Source: Dendrocalamus latiflorus (Eukaryota > Streptophyta > Magnoliopsida > Poales > Poaceae). From it: a stretch of DNA of 64,000 nt. Positions 12,140 to 23,849 of this stretch are shown in pieces. Positions within the stretch are counted from its first letter, which is position 1; each line of letters opens with the position of its first letter. The notes under the pieces are model-generated. The model was not told where the DNA came from, did no database searches, and saw only the letters and a list, made by a program, of their open reading frames with translations. A program made the position numbers and the translations under genes. Where the stretch lies: positions 2,900,056 through 2,964,055 of the forward strand of contig CM029620.1 of the NCBI GenBank assembly GCA_017311315.1, given 5' to 3'.

Positions 12140-13797
12140 ACAGAGAGTAAAGTCTCAGTACTGGGATAAATCAAGAGTGATTTTGGCACCCAATACTGAA
12201 CAACACGTCGAGCAGATGAAGTAGTCAAGCACGACTGACCTCTATCTACCCTACGCTCTCCATGACTCAAAGAAGCAGAAGGTCTGTGAGCAGACCTGAA
12301 GCTGTTGCGGGGTCCGACTGCTACGGGAGAGCGAGTCGGAACACCGGCAACACACTGATCACGCCGCGGGTAGCTATCTCGACGGGGAAACCGAGATCTA
12401 CCCTCAGGACGGCGGAAGACACGACCCGGAGCAGCACAAGGACGAAAACCAGAAGACTCAGAAAAACCAAGTCCTCGATGCTGCCCAAACCTGTCAGAAG
12501 CAAACCTGGACCTCGTGCTAGTCTTAGGTGCACTCAGGATCTGGGGCTGACCCTGAATACGCCTAAATGCCTCTGCACGGTCTCTACGCGCAATCCTAGC
12601 GCGCCTGAAGCATCGATCGACTGTGTGTCCATCCTTCTGACAGAAGGTGCAGTGGTACTTCACCTTCTGAGAGGTAGAAGTAGCACGGGGAGGCTTCGCC
12701 TTCTGAGAGGCCGAAGCTGCAGGTGGACTCACCTTGCTGTTAGAGATCCCTTGGACAAAGCCCGCTGATTTGAATTTAACCTCATCAGATCTGGGCTCGA
12801 CCTCGATCACACCTCCTACTATGGGTCGGAGAATAGCTGGTGGATGCTTCCTCATATCCTCATAAAAATCATATCCTAGACCTTGATTGAACCTGCAAAT
12901 CTTGGATTGGTCTAGAATAAGATTAAGCTTCTTCTTGCCTCCTACAAATCTCTCGAGAGTGTTCATAAGGTACTGACACTCCCGAAAGAGAGAGGTGCAA
13001 GAAGAGCAAGGGGAAGAGGGAACAGCAGGAGGTAAGGGAGCAGATGAAGAACCAACAGCAGAGGGAAGAATGGCTTGTGCACGCACAGCCGACTCTGAAT
13101 GGACAGTCCTACTGCTAGTCAGTTGGTTCACGTTCCTAGGCGTCTCCACCTTACCCTGGGGCTTCTCCCCCTTCTCAGCACAAACAGTACAAGCAGTTGG
13201 TGCCTTCACTAGTTGATCCTTAGTTAGCTTCACACATTTGTCATTCAAGGCAACGAGTTCAAGTTTTAGTTTATCACATCTAATGCAAGGTGAGCTAACA
13301 GGATCCTTAGTCGCAAATTGAGCCATTTTCTTATTAGTGTCAATCATTTCTTGAAACTGTTTTGAGACAGATTCAAGTTCAGCAGTTAATCTAGGACAAT
13401 TCAAACATGAATCAATAGGCTCAAGTAAAGAAGCACGCAACTCAGCAATCTTGTGATCTGCCCGTTTTAGGTTCATCTTTAAATTATTGCAATTTTCACA
13501 AGACTCGGGCAGATCAAGGAGCATGGCATAAGGTCCTCTAGCAGCAATGTCCTTAACCTCACATGAGGTGGGAGAAGTAATCTCATCAGTAGTAAGTAGG
13601 GTAACAGCCATCCTACTCAACTCTAACTCAGCAAGCAGACTAACATTCTCCACCTTAATAGAATCAAGCTCTGAGGACACACTATCATGCGAGGTCCTTA
13701 ACTTCTCCAAATCACCCAGCAAAGCACAGCATGTATCACAGTCGTCACGGGAGGGAGCAGATGTAAGAGAAGTAAGCTCCCGTGACAGTCTATCTAC
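12136..13797 (-). pseudogene. Sirevirus gag C-terminal extension: coiled coil and basic region
   Basis: This stretch is in the same frame as gag and is separated from it only by the stop at 13798-13800. It encodes a heptad-rich segment (GDLEKLRTSHDSV...SELDSIKVEN) with repeated CxxC pairs (CENCNNLK, CLNCPRL, CIRCDKLK, CTVCAEK). A second CCHC-like motif (CTFCQKDGHTVDRCF) and an Arg/Ser-rich tail follow. Sirevirus Gag proteins are known for a coiled-coil region after the zinc knuckle, and this fits. There is no ATG near the beginning, so it is not an independent gene. Confidence 0.8.
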
Positions 13798-15075
13798 TTA
13801 CTTTTCTAACTCGGTACACCTAGTCCTAGCTCTAGCATGAAAACCTCCTAGCTTAAGGAAAGCTTCATTAAGTTGGTCATAGGAGGGACATACCTCGTCC
13901 GAGTCGGAGTACAGCTCGCTGTCGCTGAGTTCGCCCTCGAGGGCCACGAAGCACATGCCGGAGAAGTCGTCACCGCCATCCTTGGGCTCTTGGTCACCCG
14001 TCCCGTCGTCGTCGCTCCATCCCTCCACCTCGCTGAGGTCGAGGTCGTCGAAGGCGGTGAGGACGCGGTGGAAGAGCTTCTTGGCCTTCCCGAAGTTGCG
14101 GAACTTCTTCTTTCCCGGAGCAGGTGCTGAAGGCTTCGTGTTGCGGTTCTTGTCGGTGTAGTCGTTCTTTCCCGAACCGCCGTAGTCACCTTTACCCTTT
14201 CCAAGCTTGGGGCAGTTTGCTCGGATGTGGTTGGGGCCACCACACTCGAAGCAGATGACTGGTCCTCCTCTCTTTCTGTCTCTCCTACCCTTGTAGGCAT
14301 GGGAAAACCTTCGGGCTAGGAGGGCCAGCTGATCATCCGCAAGCTGCTCTAACTGATCATCAGTTATGTCACAGAGAGCAGCAAGGGAGAAACCGCAAGA
14401 AGACTCAGAAGAGAGACCAGAAGCTGAACTGGGATCGGTGACCAAAGCCATCGACTGTGACTTCGACCTACGAGAGACAACGTCAATCTCGTGAGTCTTG
14501 AGGCGCGAGTACAGCGCGTCAAGAGTCAAGGTCGAGAGGTCTGTCGTGTCTTTGATGGTGGTCACTTTCATCTCCCACACACGCAGATCGAGTGCCGCAA
14601 GCATCTGACGAGCGTTGTCCGAGTCGGGGTATGTGAGACCGACCGCTCGGAGGTTGCTCAAGATCTTGTGGAAACGAGCGAAACACTCATCTAGGGACTC
14701 ACCAGCAAGCATCTCGAATTTGTTGTATTCGCGCTTGAACTGGTCCTGTCGAACCGTCTTGATCTGGGTGGTGCCCTCATGGTATGCGTCGAGGGTCACC
14801 CAGATATCGTAGGCAGACGACAGGTGGGAGATGCGATCGAACTCGCTACGACTCAGGCCCTGGATAATGATGTTCCTTGCCTTAGCGTTTGCCTCAACAT
14901 CATGCATATTCCCAGCATTGATGTTCTCATCGGCAGGAACAACAAACCGGACCTTGACCTTGCGCCAGATAGCGTACCCCTGAGCCTGGATGTATGTCTC
15001 CATTCGGCTCTTCCAGAAGGGGTAATCGATGCCATCGAAAACGGGCGGCTTGGTCGAGTACTTGTCCGTCGCCAT
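13798..15075 (-). CDS. Sirevirus Gag (prematurely ended)
   Basis: The gene starts at an ATG (MATDKYSTKPPVFDG) about 40 bases inside the primer site. It carries the copia Gag capsid region (YPFWKSRMETYIQ ... YDIWVTLDAYHEGT ... FARFHKILSNLRAVG) and then a CCHC zinc knuckle CFECGGPNHIRANCP. An acidic tail rich in Asp and Ser and the start of a coiled coil (RARTRCTELEK) follow. The TAA at 13798-13800 ends it, and the same frame continues open for 1.66 kb beyond, so this is probably a nonsense mutation (CAA to TAA) rather than the natural end. Gag would package the element RNA into cytoplasmic particles. Confidence 0.88.
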   Translation of the reverse strand: MATDKYSTKPPVFDGIDYPFWKSRMETYIQAQGYAIWRKVKVRFVVPADENINAGNMHDVEANAKARNIIIQGLSRSEFDRISHLSSAYDIWVTLDAYHEGTTQIKTVRQDQFKREYNKFEMLAGESLDECFARFHKILSNLRAVGLTYPDSDNARQMLAALDLRVWEMKVTTIKDTTDLSTLTLDALYSRLKTHEIDVVSRRSKSQSMALVTDPSSASGLSSESSCGFSLAALCDITDDQLEQLADDQLALLARRFSHAYKGRRDRKRGGPVICFECGGPNHIRANCPKLGKGKGDYGGSGKNDYTDKNRNTKPSAPAPGKKKFRNFGKAKKLFHRVLTAFDDLDLSEVEGWSDDDGTGDQEPKDGGDDFSGMCFVALEGELSDSELYSDSDEVCPSYDQLNEAFLKLGGFHARARTRCTELEK

Positions 15076-15117
15076 GGCTCTTGAGACCGGTTAAGATATA
15101 TTGAAAAGAGCTAACCG

Positions 15118-15129
15118 GCTCTGATACCA
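15118..15129 (-). other. Sirevirus primer-binding site
   Basis: Plus-strand GCTCTGATACCA is TGGTATCAGAGC on the element strand, complementary to the 3' end of initiator tRNA-Met. It lies two bases from the 5' LTR. Confidence 0.92.
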
Positions 15130-15131
15130 AT

Positions 15132-17109
15132 TGTAGGACCGAAATGGCAACAGAGGGGGGGTGAATGGTGCCTTCAAAAACTCTCTAAGATCCCACAAAA
15201 CAAATCGATCGAGAAGACTGGCTTCTCTGGTCGAACACACGTGGTCGTAAGCCAACTGATGGACGAACACCACGTGGTCGAACACTTGCCCGAGCCGACA
15301 AAAGAAATCAAACAGAGAATACTGCGCGGTTGAAACAAGAACGGTGCTCTCGGGAAGAACTGGCCAAGATGGCCTTAAGGATGATTCCCAGTTCAAAGCA
15401 AGCCAACATAGCCCAAAGCAAAAGAAGCTCAAAACCAAATCAAGATTGAAACAGAAAGATCAGGAGACTGCACAGAAAAAGGAACTGAAATAAGATACAC
15501 ATAGCTCAAAGAACTTCGGAGAATTTATTTCTCGAGAGTACTACAGAGGAGTCCCGATACGCATGGACGTTAGGACATGAGGAATGATTACAAGTAGACT
15601 CAGCTCATCCCCTCCTTCTCATCCTCAAGAACACCAAGAACTACATGATTCTTGGGAGGAACACAACACAGAGCTACGAAGGAGACAACAGCACACCTCT
15701 GTCTCTCCTGCTCTCACCTACTCTCAACTGCAAAAGAGAAAAGCAAAAGACCCCCAATCCCCTTGAGCTACATGCAGGAGACACCCCTCCTTTTATAGCC
15801 TCCACTACCGGGTTTGCTTTCCTCTTTACCCATTAGCGAGAGTCACTCCAGTGCTTTCACAGAGATACAGCTTCCTTTACAGCTTTCCGCATTTCTCCAA
15901 AATGCCATCCGGCTGCCTTCCTGGAAGCTTCCTCTGCCTTGCCTCTCAAGTCTTGCAACCACCTCGCAAACCTCGTCGTCTTCAGCACCTCCTGGCCGCT
16001 CTTGACCTCAGCACCGCCCGTGCCTAGTCTCGGCCCTCCATGCCTCGCCACGACTAGTCTCAAAGTCCTGCAAAACATCATCAGACAAGCAAACCATTAC
16101 ATAGCACCGCTCACAATAGTATCCAACCACGTGAGCCAGAAATCAAAACTCAAATCATACTCTTACCAAGTCGTATACCACCTACGACCAGTCGAGAATA
16201 GAGAACAGTGAATGCACACGACATACGACCACAATATCAAGCCATACGACCAGAAGCAATGAGTCTACGACTAAGCTCAAACATCTCGGGCACAACCGAC
16301 CGCCTCTCGAGACCAAACGACCTGTTATCAAAGGCTACGGCTGCTTATCATGTGATCGAACCACCTTCCGACCACGTTCATCGCTTCCCCCCATGGTCGA
16401 ACCTTGTTCAGACCATGTATACTGAGTTTCACCGTGGTCGAAGCCTTTTCCCGATCACGTACGACTTGTTTCATTGTGGTCGAAGCCCTTTCGACCACAT
16501 TTGAGGACTTCCGACCGCAGCCGCCCACTTCTGACCGCATACGACTCCCTCACAACATGGTCGAACTCTGCCGACTTCTTACGTGGTCGTAGATTTTTGA
16601 GCGCCGATTTCGACTGCAGCCTACTACAACGTGATCGTAGCTTCGACTTCCGACTTCCAACCGCTTTCAGCTCATGACAACGTGGTCGTAGCTGCATTCG
16701 ACTACGACCAACGTGATCGAAAACAACCTGAATGACCTCCGACCATGCCCAAAATGGTCGTATACGCCACAACGTGGTCGTAAATGGCTCGGCTGGCTTC
16801 CGATAGCGCACACCGTGGTCGTAACGACTTCCGACCACGGCCAAATCAGTTGTACTCTCTTCTGGTGCCCTTTGACCACGGCCAGAGTGGTCGTAAACCC
16901 CTCGGGTGACCTTCGACCACGCCCAAAGTGGTCGAAAACAGTGCGCACGACTTTCGACCACGACCAACGTGGTCGTATTAGCTGCAGAGCACTTCGCCAG
17001 GGCTACGACAATGCAGAACTAGCAGAGACCTTAAAAACTAAACTCAATCTTCCTAGAACAAAAGTCAATTACTCACCACAACCATGGGAAGCCTCCACAT
17101 GGTCTCTCA
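15132..17109 (-). repeat. Sirevirus 5' LTR (right copy)
   Basis: Begins TGTAGGACC at 15132 and ends TCTCTCA at 17109, followed directly by the GTAAA target duplication. It carries the same palindromic array (about 16352-16977) as the left copy. Confidence 0.93.
15789..15797 (-). promoter_or_regulatory. TATA box of Sirevirus 5' LTR promoter
   Basis: TATAAAAGG on the element strand, in the LTR that would drive genomic RNA. It lies about 650 bases upstream of the LTR end. Confidence 0.6.
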
Positions 17110-17114
17110 GTAAA

Positions 17115-17521
17115 CCATTTGAGGATCGATCAAATAATCATAGACACGCACAGGTTAGTTCACAACTATAGTTCTGAATTCCAACACATTCGGTATCACA
17201 CTATGTCACTATTAAAATAACAGTAGCAGGCAAGATGGAACAAATTATCGTATTCATATTTACTACTGCGAAAAATCAATTTCCCTATCGCAAAGTCATC
17301 CCAATAGCAGCAATACACAAGATTCATCTAACCCTATAAGCTTTAGATAATCTAAGCTCAAAACAGAACTACCTTATAATATATACACAACCTTTAGTAT
17401 AGCTAATGTTGATGATTAATGGGTGCAGAGTTACTGCCCAAAATGTTGTTTGACATGGCAACAAAATAGTCAACTGAAGTATTCAGTATTTTTGCATCAA
17501 GAAAATTTGATATGAAATAAA
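17115..17521. other. AT-rich spacer, no gene seen
   Basis: Right flank of the Sirevirus. I see no coding, RNA or repeat signal here beyond simple AT richness. Confidence 0.6.
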
Positions 17522-17716
17522 CTACATGACACAAATTTTTGATGGAGATGGTGAGGCTTCATACCTGGGGAGGGAAGCATCATCCGTGCCGTCTTCTTCA
17601 TCACTAGAAGTTCGAATTGGAACCCGTCGGTCGGCCCTCGTGATGGCGAAATCCCCGTCGGTGGCGTTGGTGGCGGCCGAACCAGTGATCGGCGTCGTCG
17701 ATGGAGTCATCGCCAT
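17522..17716 (-). CDS. putative first exon of an unrecognised minus-strand gene
   Basis: An ATG at 17714-17716 opens a 64-codon frame starting MAMTPSTTPITGSAATN with an acidic segment SSDEEDGTDD. The sequence CCAG|GTATGAAG near 17562-17572 would be a good splice donor, giving an exon of about 50 codons. A GC-rich block lies just upstream (17745-18310), as is typical of grass promoters. It sits downstream of the CACTA transposase on the same strand and could be the second (TNPA-like) gene of that transposon. I do not recognise the protein. Confidence 0.35.
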   Translation of the reverse strand: MAMTPSTTPITGSAATNATDGDFAITRADRRVPIRTSSDEEDGTDDASLPRYEASPSPSKICVM

Positions 17717-17744
17717 GGTCTTGTCGACCTAGGTCTTCTGTATA

Positions 17745-18310
17745 GAGCAGGCGGAGGCGGAGGGAGACGGGGACTGTGGTGGAGGTGGGGGGAGGTGGGG
17801 GAGGGCGGAGGGGGCGGCGGCGGGGGAGGCGACGGAGGCGGAGGGGGCGGTGGGCGGCGAAGGGGCCGGGGCCGGGGAGGCGGAGGGAGACGGGGAGGCG
17901 GGGAGGTGGGGGACGAGGCGGCGGCGGGGGAGGTGGGGGATGAGGCGGCAGGGCGGCGTGGGAGGGAGTCCCGTGGGAGCGGGCGCCGGGCGGAGTGGGG
18001 GAGGCCGGGAGGGCGAGGGTGGAGGGGCCGAGGGGGCGGAGGCAGAGGGAGACGGGGAGGCGGGGAGGCCGGGGGAGGTGGGGGACGAGGCGGCGGCGGG
18101 GGAGGTGGGGGATGAGGCGACGGGGCGGCGTGGGAGGGGGTCCCGTGGGAGTGGGCGCCGGGCGGAGTGGGCGAGGCCGGGAGGGCGAGCCGGGGAGGCG
18201 GAGGGAAGCGGAGGGAGACGGGGAGGCGGGGAGGCCGAGGGAGGTGGGGGACGAGGCGGTGGCGGGGGAGGTGGGGGATGAGGCGGCGTGGCGGCGTGGG
18301 AGGGTGTCCC
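17745..18310. repeat. GC-rich minisatellite, three units of about 170 bp
   Basis: Low-complexity G-rich sequence built of GGAGGCGGAGGG-type words. A longer unit recurs about every 166-172 bases; its anchor gatgaggcg lies at 17939, 18111 and 18277. Long frames on both strands encode only Gly/Arg- or Pro/Ser-rich strings and are not credible proteins. Confidence 0.75.
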
Positions 18311-18793
18311 CCTCCAGATTAGATTAGGGCAAAACGTAGGAGGCGGAGGGTTGGCGGGGGCGGCAAAACGTGGGTGCAGGCGGGGGGTTTTGGCGCTTCG
18401 TCTTTTTTTCGCGTATGTCCAGTGGTACATTCTAGCGTATGTGGATGATTCATTATTTGACAAATTCAATTCTTTACTTTTGCTATCATGAATGTAATAC
18501 CTTGAACTTAATCTGTATTATATAGTTGGCATAATTACTGTTGCCGTGATACCTATTGCTACCACTACTTTGCTGCTACTGTCGCTCCTTCTGATTTTCT
18601 GAAGATTTTTATTGCCTTGCCGATATAACAGAAAATCTGTAGCTGGAATAAACTACCTGACATGATCATTTCAGGACATTTCAGTGCATGCTCTTTGTAT
18701 CAGAAATCAGATAAACATAATTTGAGTACATGAACTTACATGCATGAAGGTTCAAAACAAATCAATACACCACACAAGCACAAGGTTCCCAAT

Positions 18794-21700
18794 TTAAACA
18801 AAAAAATCATCATCTCCATGTCCTACAGAATTCACAGGTGCGACAATTCCATCATCTATGTAGGTGTCATCATCTTCATCATCATCGTCTAAGTCCTCAT
18901 CATTGGGTTCAGATACAGGATCCGCCTTATCTATGACAGAAGCATCAACACTTACCCCTTCCATGTCATTCCTTTTCCAATTTGTCAAGTCTTCATGTAG
19001 GCGGGATACATTCATGTCTTCCAGTCCGACGACCAGCGACTCAACATCGGGTTCTCCCTCCTTTTCTGCACCTACTGCTTCAGGCATGGAAAACAAATTC
19101 CTAGGTTTCATGCGAAGCACTGTGCACCAATTCGGTTTTGTCGCACAAGGCACATAAAAAACCTGCTCAGCTTGTGTCCCTAAAATGTAAGGCTCATTGA
19201 AATATCCAAAACGAGTATTATCAACATCGATGATCCCGTATTGATCCTTGCTGAACTCTCTTCCTTTCTTCGTAGTAGCAGCAGGTACACCGTACCAGTC
19301 ACACTGAAAAAGTACGACTTCTTTTTGGTTGGCAAAATCTAGCGTGATAATTTTTGTAATCACGCCATACCAGTCCATGTTGCCGGTGTTGTCATCGCCC
19401 TTCACAGCAACACCACTGTTTTGTGTAGTTAGGTTCTTCTCTATGGCAGCCGTCCGAAACAGATATCCATTTATGTAGCATCTGTTGAAAAATCGAGCCC
19501 GATGGTCTGGTCCCCGGGAAAGGGCATACATTAGATCACTTGTTTTTCCTTCTTCATATAGTTTGGAGATCTGCAATTAGTTCAAAGAAAAATTATTAGG
19601 CAAATACGTGACAGCATAATGAACCAATAAATAAAAAAATAGTAACTCACTTTACGCTCAAACCAGCCTACAAATTGCTCCTTGTGACGGGTTTCAACAT
19701 TCTGTGCACTCATATTTCTAAGCTCATCCTTGTGCTTACTAAATTAAAACAAAAAGAGGGCATCCATTAGTTGAAAACATGAAAAATAATATATACTTGA
19801 AATTTAGTACATCTAAAGTACAACTTACTTAATCCATGGAATGGCCTCATCACAGTTTGTAATTATGTAGTGCCTCATCCGATGCAACTCCAACCTAGAA
19901 AGAGACTCGATAGTACATCCTTTCTTACTATAGTCAATGCTCCCAAATATGCTTAGCCCAGATGGTGGTTCGTTCACAGCAGCGCTTTCATGCCGCTCTG
20001 GACGATTAAGCTTGGTGTCGACGTCTTCCAAGAAGCGAGAGCAAAATGTCATGCACTCCTCCGAGATATATCCCTCGGCTATTGAACCCTCAGGGTATGC
20101 TTTGTTCCTCACATAGCCTTTAAGCGTACGTAGATACCTCTCAATAGGATACATCCATCTGTAACACACGGGCCCTCCAAGTCTAGCCTCCTCAGCTAAA
20201 TGAACTGGCAAATGCATCATGATATCAAAAAAAGCTGGTGGGAATACCATCTCAAGTCGACAAAGAGTCTCTCGAATCGAAGTGCTCAAGTTTTCAACCT
20301 CTTTTTATCCAGCTCCTTTGAACATATTGCATTGAAAACCTACTGAGATCAATCAATGGGATAACAACATCTTGTGGCAATATGTTGCGTACTACTAAGG
20401 GTAAAAGTTTCTGAAAGATAACATGGTAGTCATGAGTTTTGAGAGAAGACAGCTTACACCCAGTGACATTCACATATTTCTTGTTATTGGAGGCGTAACC
20501 ATCAGGCATTTTCACTCCTTCTAGAAATTTGCATAATACCGTCTTTTCATCATTACCTAGAGAGTACAGAGCTGGTGGCAAAGTATACTTACCATTCTCG
20601 AGCAAAGGATGTTGATCCTTCCTTATCCCTAGATGTTGCATGTCTAGCCGAGCCTTCTCACTTTCCTTAGATTTATATTTTATGTCGAGCAAAGTCCCCA
20701 ATATGCTCTCACATATGTTTTTCTCAATGTGCATCATATCCAAATTATGCCTTATAAGCAATGAGCTCCTGTAAGGCAATTCAAAAAAATACTCTTCTTC
20801 CTCCAATTGTGCCATCTAGTTTCTTCTTCACGCTGCTTCCTCTTTCTTGTTGCCTTCCCGAAGGTCACTTGCTCAAAACTCTCATACTGTTCCATCACTT
20901 GCTGACCAGTCAGTGGCACTGGAGCCTCCCTATTTTCCACTTTGTTGTTGAAGCTGATCTTGTTCCTGCGCCACCTGTGGTTCGAAGGCAAAAAACGGCG
21001 ATGTCCCATGTAGCAATGATTGGACCCGAATTTCAGCCATAAGTAGTCAGTATCCTTGTGGCAGTATGGACATGCAAACTTTCCTTTAATGCTCCATCCA
21101 GATAGCATTGCATATGCAGGAAAGTCATTAATTGTCCAAAGTAGAAGTGCACGCAGAGTAAAATTTTTCTTCAGCTTTGCATCCCATGTTTCAACACCCT
21201 TTTCCCAAAGATCCTTTAGCTCATCGATAAGGGGCTGCAAATATATATCAATGTTCATTTCTGGAGATTTCGGCCCTGGTATCAACATCGACATCATCCA
21301 ATATGGTTGTTTCAAACACAACCAAGGAGGCAAGTTATAAGGGATTATGATCACAGGCCATGTAGTGTATGTAACATTCAACATCCCAAATGGATTGAAG
21401 CCATCAGATGCAAGGCCCAACCTAACATTGCGAGGATCCAATGCAAAATCCTTATACTTGTCATCCACATGCTTCCATGCCAATGAGTCTGCAGGGTGAC
21501 GCATTTTCCCATCACGGACCAATCCTTCCTTATGCCATCACATATATGATGATGTGGTCTCATTCATATACAATCTTTGAAGCCAAGGAATAAGTGGGAA
21601 ATATCTTAGGATTTTACGTGGAGAACGCTTTTTGCTCCATCAGTGCCACTAGCCTCATCATTTCCAACGGAATCGGCTGTTTTCCACCTAGACTCACCAC

Positions 21701-22421
21701 ATATTGGACACGTATCCATCTTAGCATAATCACCTCGGAATAACACGCAATCATTCTCACATGTATGTATCTTCTGGTAGTCTAGCCCAAGATCTCGAAC
21801 AACCTTTTGCACTTTGTCCAAGGTGTTTGGGATACAATGTCCTTTAGGGAGCACAAGCGAGAACAGATGAAGTATGGACTCCAAGGAACTGTTACTAAGA
21901 CCATACATGCATATAATCTAAAATAGCCTGACAATGAAAGAAACCTTAGTTGCCTCCTTGCAACCTGGATACAATTCCTTCTGTGCCTCATTTAATAATT
22001 TAAAGAATTTCTTTGCTTGTTCATTTGGCTCTTCAATATTAGAATCGATGATGTCGCCACGAATAGCGCCACTGATTATTGAAGAAACTAGATCATTGAC
22101 AGAAGCCCCATCACCTGTTGCACTTTCATTGCAATCTCCTTCATCTTTGTTGTCATCGTCAACCAAAGCTTCACCATTACCTTGCTCCTGGATGAAACTT
22201 TCATCAAACCCTCTAACTAACAAATGTCTTTCAACCTCATATTGTAATCTATAGGACATGCAACGACACCTTGAACAAGGACAGGGTGTAGTTAAACCTT
22301 TAGATGTGCCTCCAAAAGTAGTTTCAATGAATTTCTTGAATCCTTTTTGCCACTCAGATGTTGACTTATCCATCTGCATCCAATTGCTCCCATCATGTGA
22401 CATGCTTCCAATGATTATCAA
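18794..22421 (-). pseudogene. CACTA (En/Spm-type) TNP2 transposase, decayed
   Basis: The domain order matches plant TNP2 transposases. 22421-21918 holds the transposase-associated domain (CPCSRCRCM...EVERHLL). 21908-21606 holds YGLSNSSLE through CPICGESRWKT. 21522-20752 holds the TNP2 core (DSLAWKHVD, SDGFNPFGM, LLWTINDFPAYAMLSGW, CPYCHKDTD, GHRRFLP). 20815-20294 holds ELPYR...LDMMHIEKN. 20289-19825 holds the DUF4218 region (FDIMMHLPVHLAEEA, MYPIERYLRTLKGYVRNKA). A short exon lies near 19738-19664 and the DUF4216 region (FQCDWYGVP, FILGTQA-like) at 19576-18794, with an acidic tail. Breaks are a TAG at 21918-21920, a frameshift near 21600, a TGA at 21538-21540 and frameshifts near 20780 and 20290. 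The intron near 19825-19740 looks genuine. The protein would cut at CACTA termini; this copy cannot. Confidence 0.9.
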
Positions 22422-22439
22422 TCAAAGTACAGCAAATTA

Positions 22440-22575
22440 AAACCAATCTGGCCAAATTAACACTACCTGCAAGACCACAACATACACAATTTAAAAAGCT
22501 TATTAATGAAACAGAAAAAGCATTGTGCTGCACCCGGCTCACAAAATAACCGGCTCTCACGGAATAACTGGAAGA
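22440..22575. other. upstream region of the transposase
   Basis: Short AT-rich stretch between the transposase start and the duplicated fragment. It would hold the transposase 5' leader. No clear TATA box or transposon terminus is visible. Confidence 0.3.
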
Positions 22576-22614
22576 AACGAGAGCAAAATGTCATGCACTT
22601 AGATATATCCCTCC
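22576..22614 (-). repeat. duplicated scrap of the transposase DUF4218 exon
   Basis: Plus-strand CGAGAGCAAAATGTCATGCA here also occurs at about 20033-20055 inside the transposase, and both are followed by AGATATATCCCTC after a small indel. A short exon fragment was therefore copied next to the start of the same gene. Confidence 0.6.
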
Positions 22615-23155
22615 CTCGCCTTCCCCGCGTCTCCGCTCCCACCGCTCCCCCGCACCTCCGCTCCCCCCATCCTCCCCGATCTCCGCTCCCCCGCGCCTCC
22701 CCCCATCTCCTCCCTCGGCCTCCACTCCCTCCGCCTCCCCCCATCCTCCCCGATCTCCACTCCCTCCGTGGCTCCGCCTCCCCCCATCTCCTCCCTCGGC
22801 CTCCACTCCCTCCGCCTCCCCCATCCTCCCCGATCTCCGCTCCCCCACGCCTCCCCCCATCTCCTCCCTCCGCCTCCACTCCCTCCGCGGCTCCGCCTCC
22901 CCCCATCTCCTCCCTCGGCCTCCACTCCCTCTGCCTCCCCCATCCACCCCGATCTCCGCACCCCCACGCCTCCCCCATCTCCTCCCTCGGCCTCCCCTCC
23001 CTCCGCCTCCCCCCATCCTCCCCGATCTCCACTCCCTCTGCGGCTCTGCCTCCCCCGATCTCCTCCCTCAGCCTCCACTCCCTCCGCCTCCCCCGTGCCT
23101 CCAGCCCGCCTCCCCCATCCTCCCCCGCACCTCCCCACCCTCCCCCGTGGTAGCA
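22615..23155. repeat. C-rich minisatellite
   Basis: Repeats of cctcccccatctcctccc and cctccactccctccgcc words with a loose period near 70 bases. The long frames on both strands are Pro/Ser-rich or Gly/Arg-rich artefacts. Confidence 0.75.
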
Positions 23156-23849
23156 GCCGCAGGAGCCCTAGGGGAGAGGATGCAGCATCCTCACGATGGT
23201 GGTGACCGGAGGCGCTCTCCCGCCCCTGTGCACTTGTGTAGCCAGAAACTTAGGCCTCACCGAGGTGTTCACGGCCTTCTTGGCCTAGATATCGTGGCCA
23301 CTGCTGATCAAGTGCTACCACCGCTCCAATTTATCCACCGGTGAATTGGATATTACTCCGTACCTCTCTCCTTGGGGTTTACTTGTCAGGTCCCCGGGAT
23401 CGCAGGGCATACTGGTGGGAAGCTCACGGTCGCTCTGCTCCCGGCGGTGGCCTGGCGTGGACCGTCGGCTTGACGAGTCGCCAGTAGTAGAACGACAAGG
23501 AAGCAAAGGTGAGACAATAGATTCTTTATTACTTCTTGATTCCCAACATTGGACCTACAAGCTATATATATATATATATATATATATATGAGGTGATTTA
23601 CAGGGGAGAGTCCGATCTGGACTGCAATCCCAACCCCAACTCTGAAATGGAACTAGAGTCCCTAATGGACTTAACTGCTGACTGCTAACTAATCTGACTT
23701 GGTAAGGCTAATTCCTTTGCCGTCAGCTGTAGACTATGACATTACTCTCTTCAACCTCTACCACAATGCTTTTCTGGTATGATTGAAAGTAGTTTCCTCG
23801 GATGCCATACTCGACGTCTTCAAAGAAAGTGAACTGGTTGATGTTGTTC
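23156..23849. other. unassigned sequence with a TA microsatellite
   Basis: A (TA)n tract occupies 23563-23589. The minus strand near 23710-23849 is open and reads NNINQFTFFEDVEYGIRGNY and on to a stop, possibly the C-terminal end of an unidentified coding sequence interrupted by the LTR that starts at 23850. The remainder resembles transcribed repeat sequence but I cannot name it. Confidence 0.4.

Larger units (their letters stand above)
6045..17109 (-). mobile_element. Ty1/copia Sirevirus, near-complete, minus strand
   Basis: Two LTRs (6045-8027 and 15132-17109) flank gag and pol on the minus strand. A five-base target duplication GTAAA is present at 6040-6044 and 17110-17114, proving a single insertion. 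The Met-tRNA primer site lies beside the right (5') LTR. Hallmarks of Sireviruses are the CFECGGPNHIRANCP zinc knuckle, a long coiled-coil extension after Gag, repeated polypurine-like motifs between pol and the 3' LTR, and dense palindromes in the LTR. The two LTRs are nearly identical apart from an indel at one edge, suggesting a recent insertion. Two in-frame stops and one frame change break the coding region. Confidence 0.95.

Noticed and set aside
17795..18469. Long Gly/Arg- and Pro/Ser-rich frames on both strands
   Set aside because: They are by-products of a GC-rich minisatellite; all frames are open because stops are rare.
22506..23205. Frames of 140-215 codons on both strands in the C-rich block
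   Set aside because: Low-complexity repeat; no domain and mutually overlapping.
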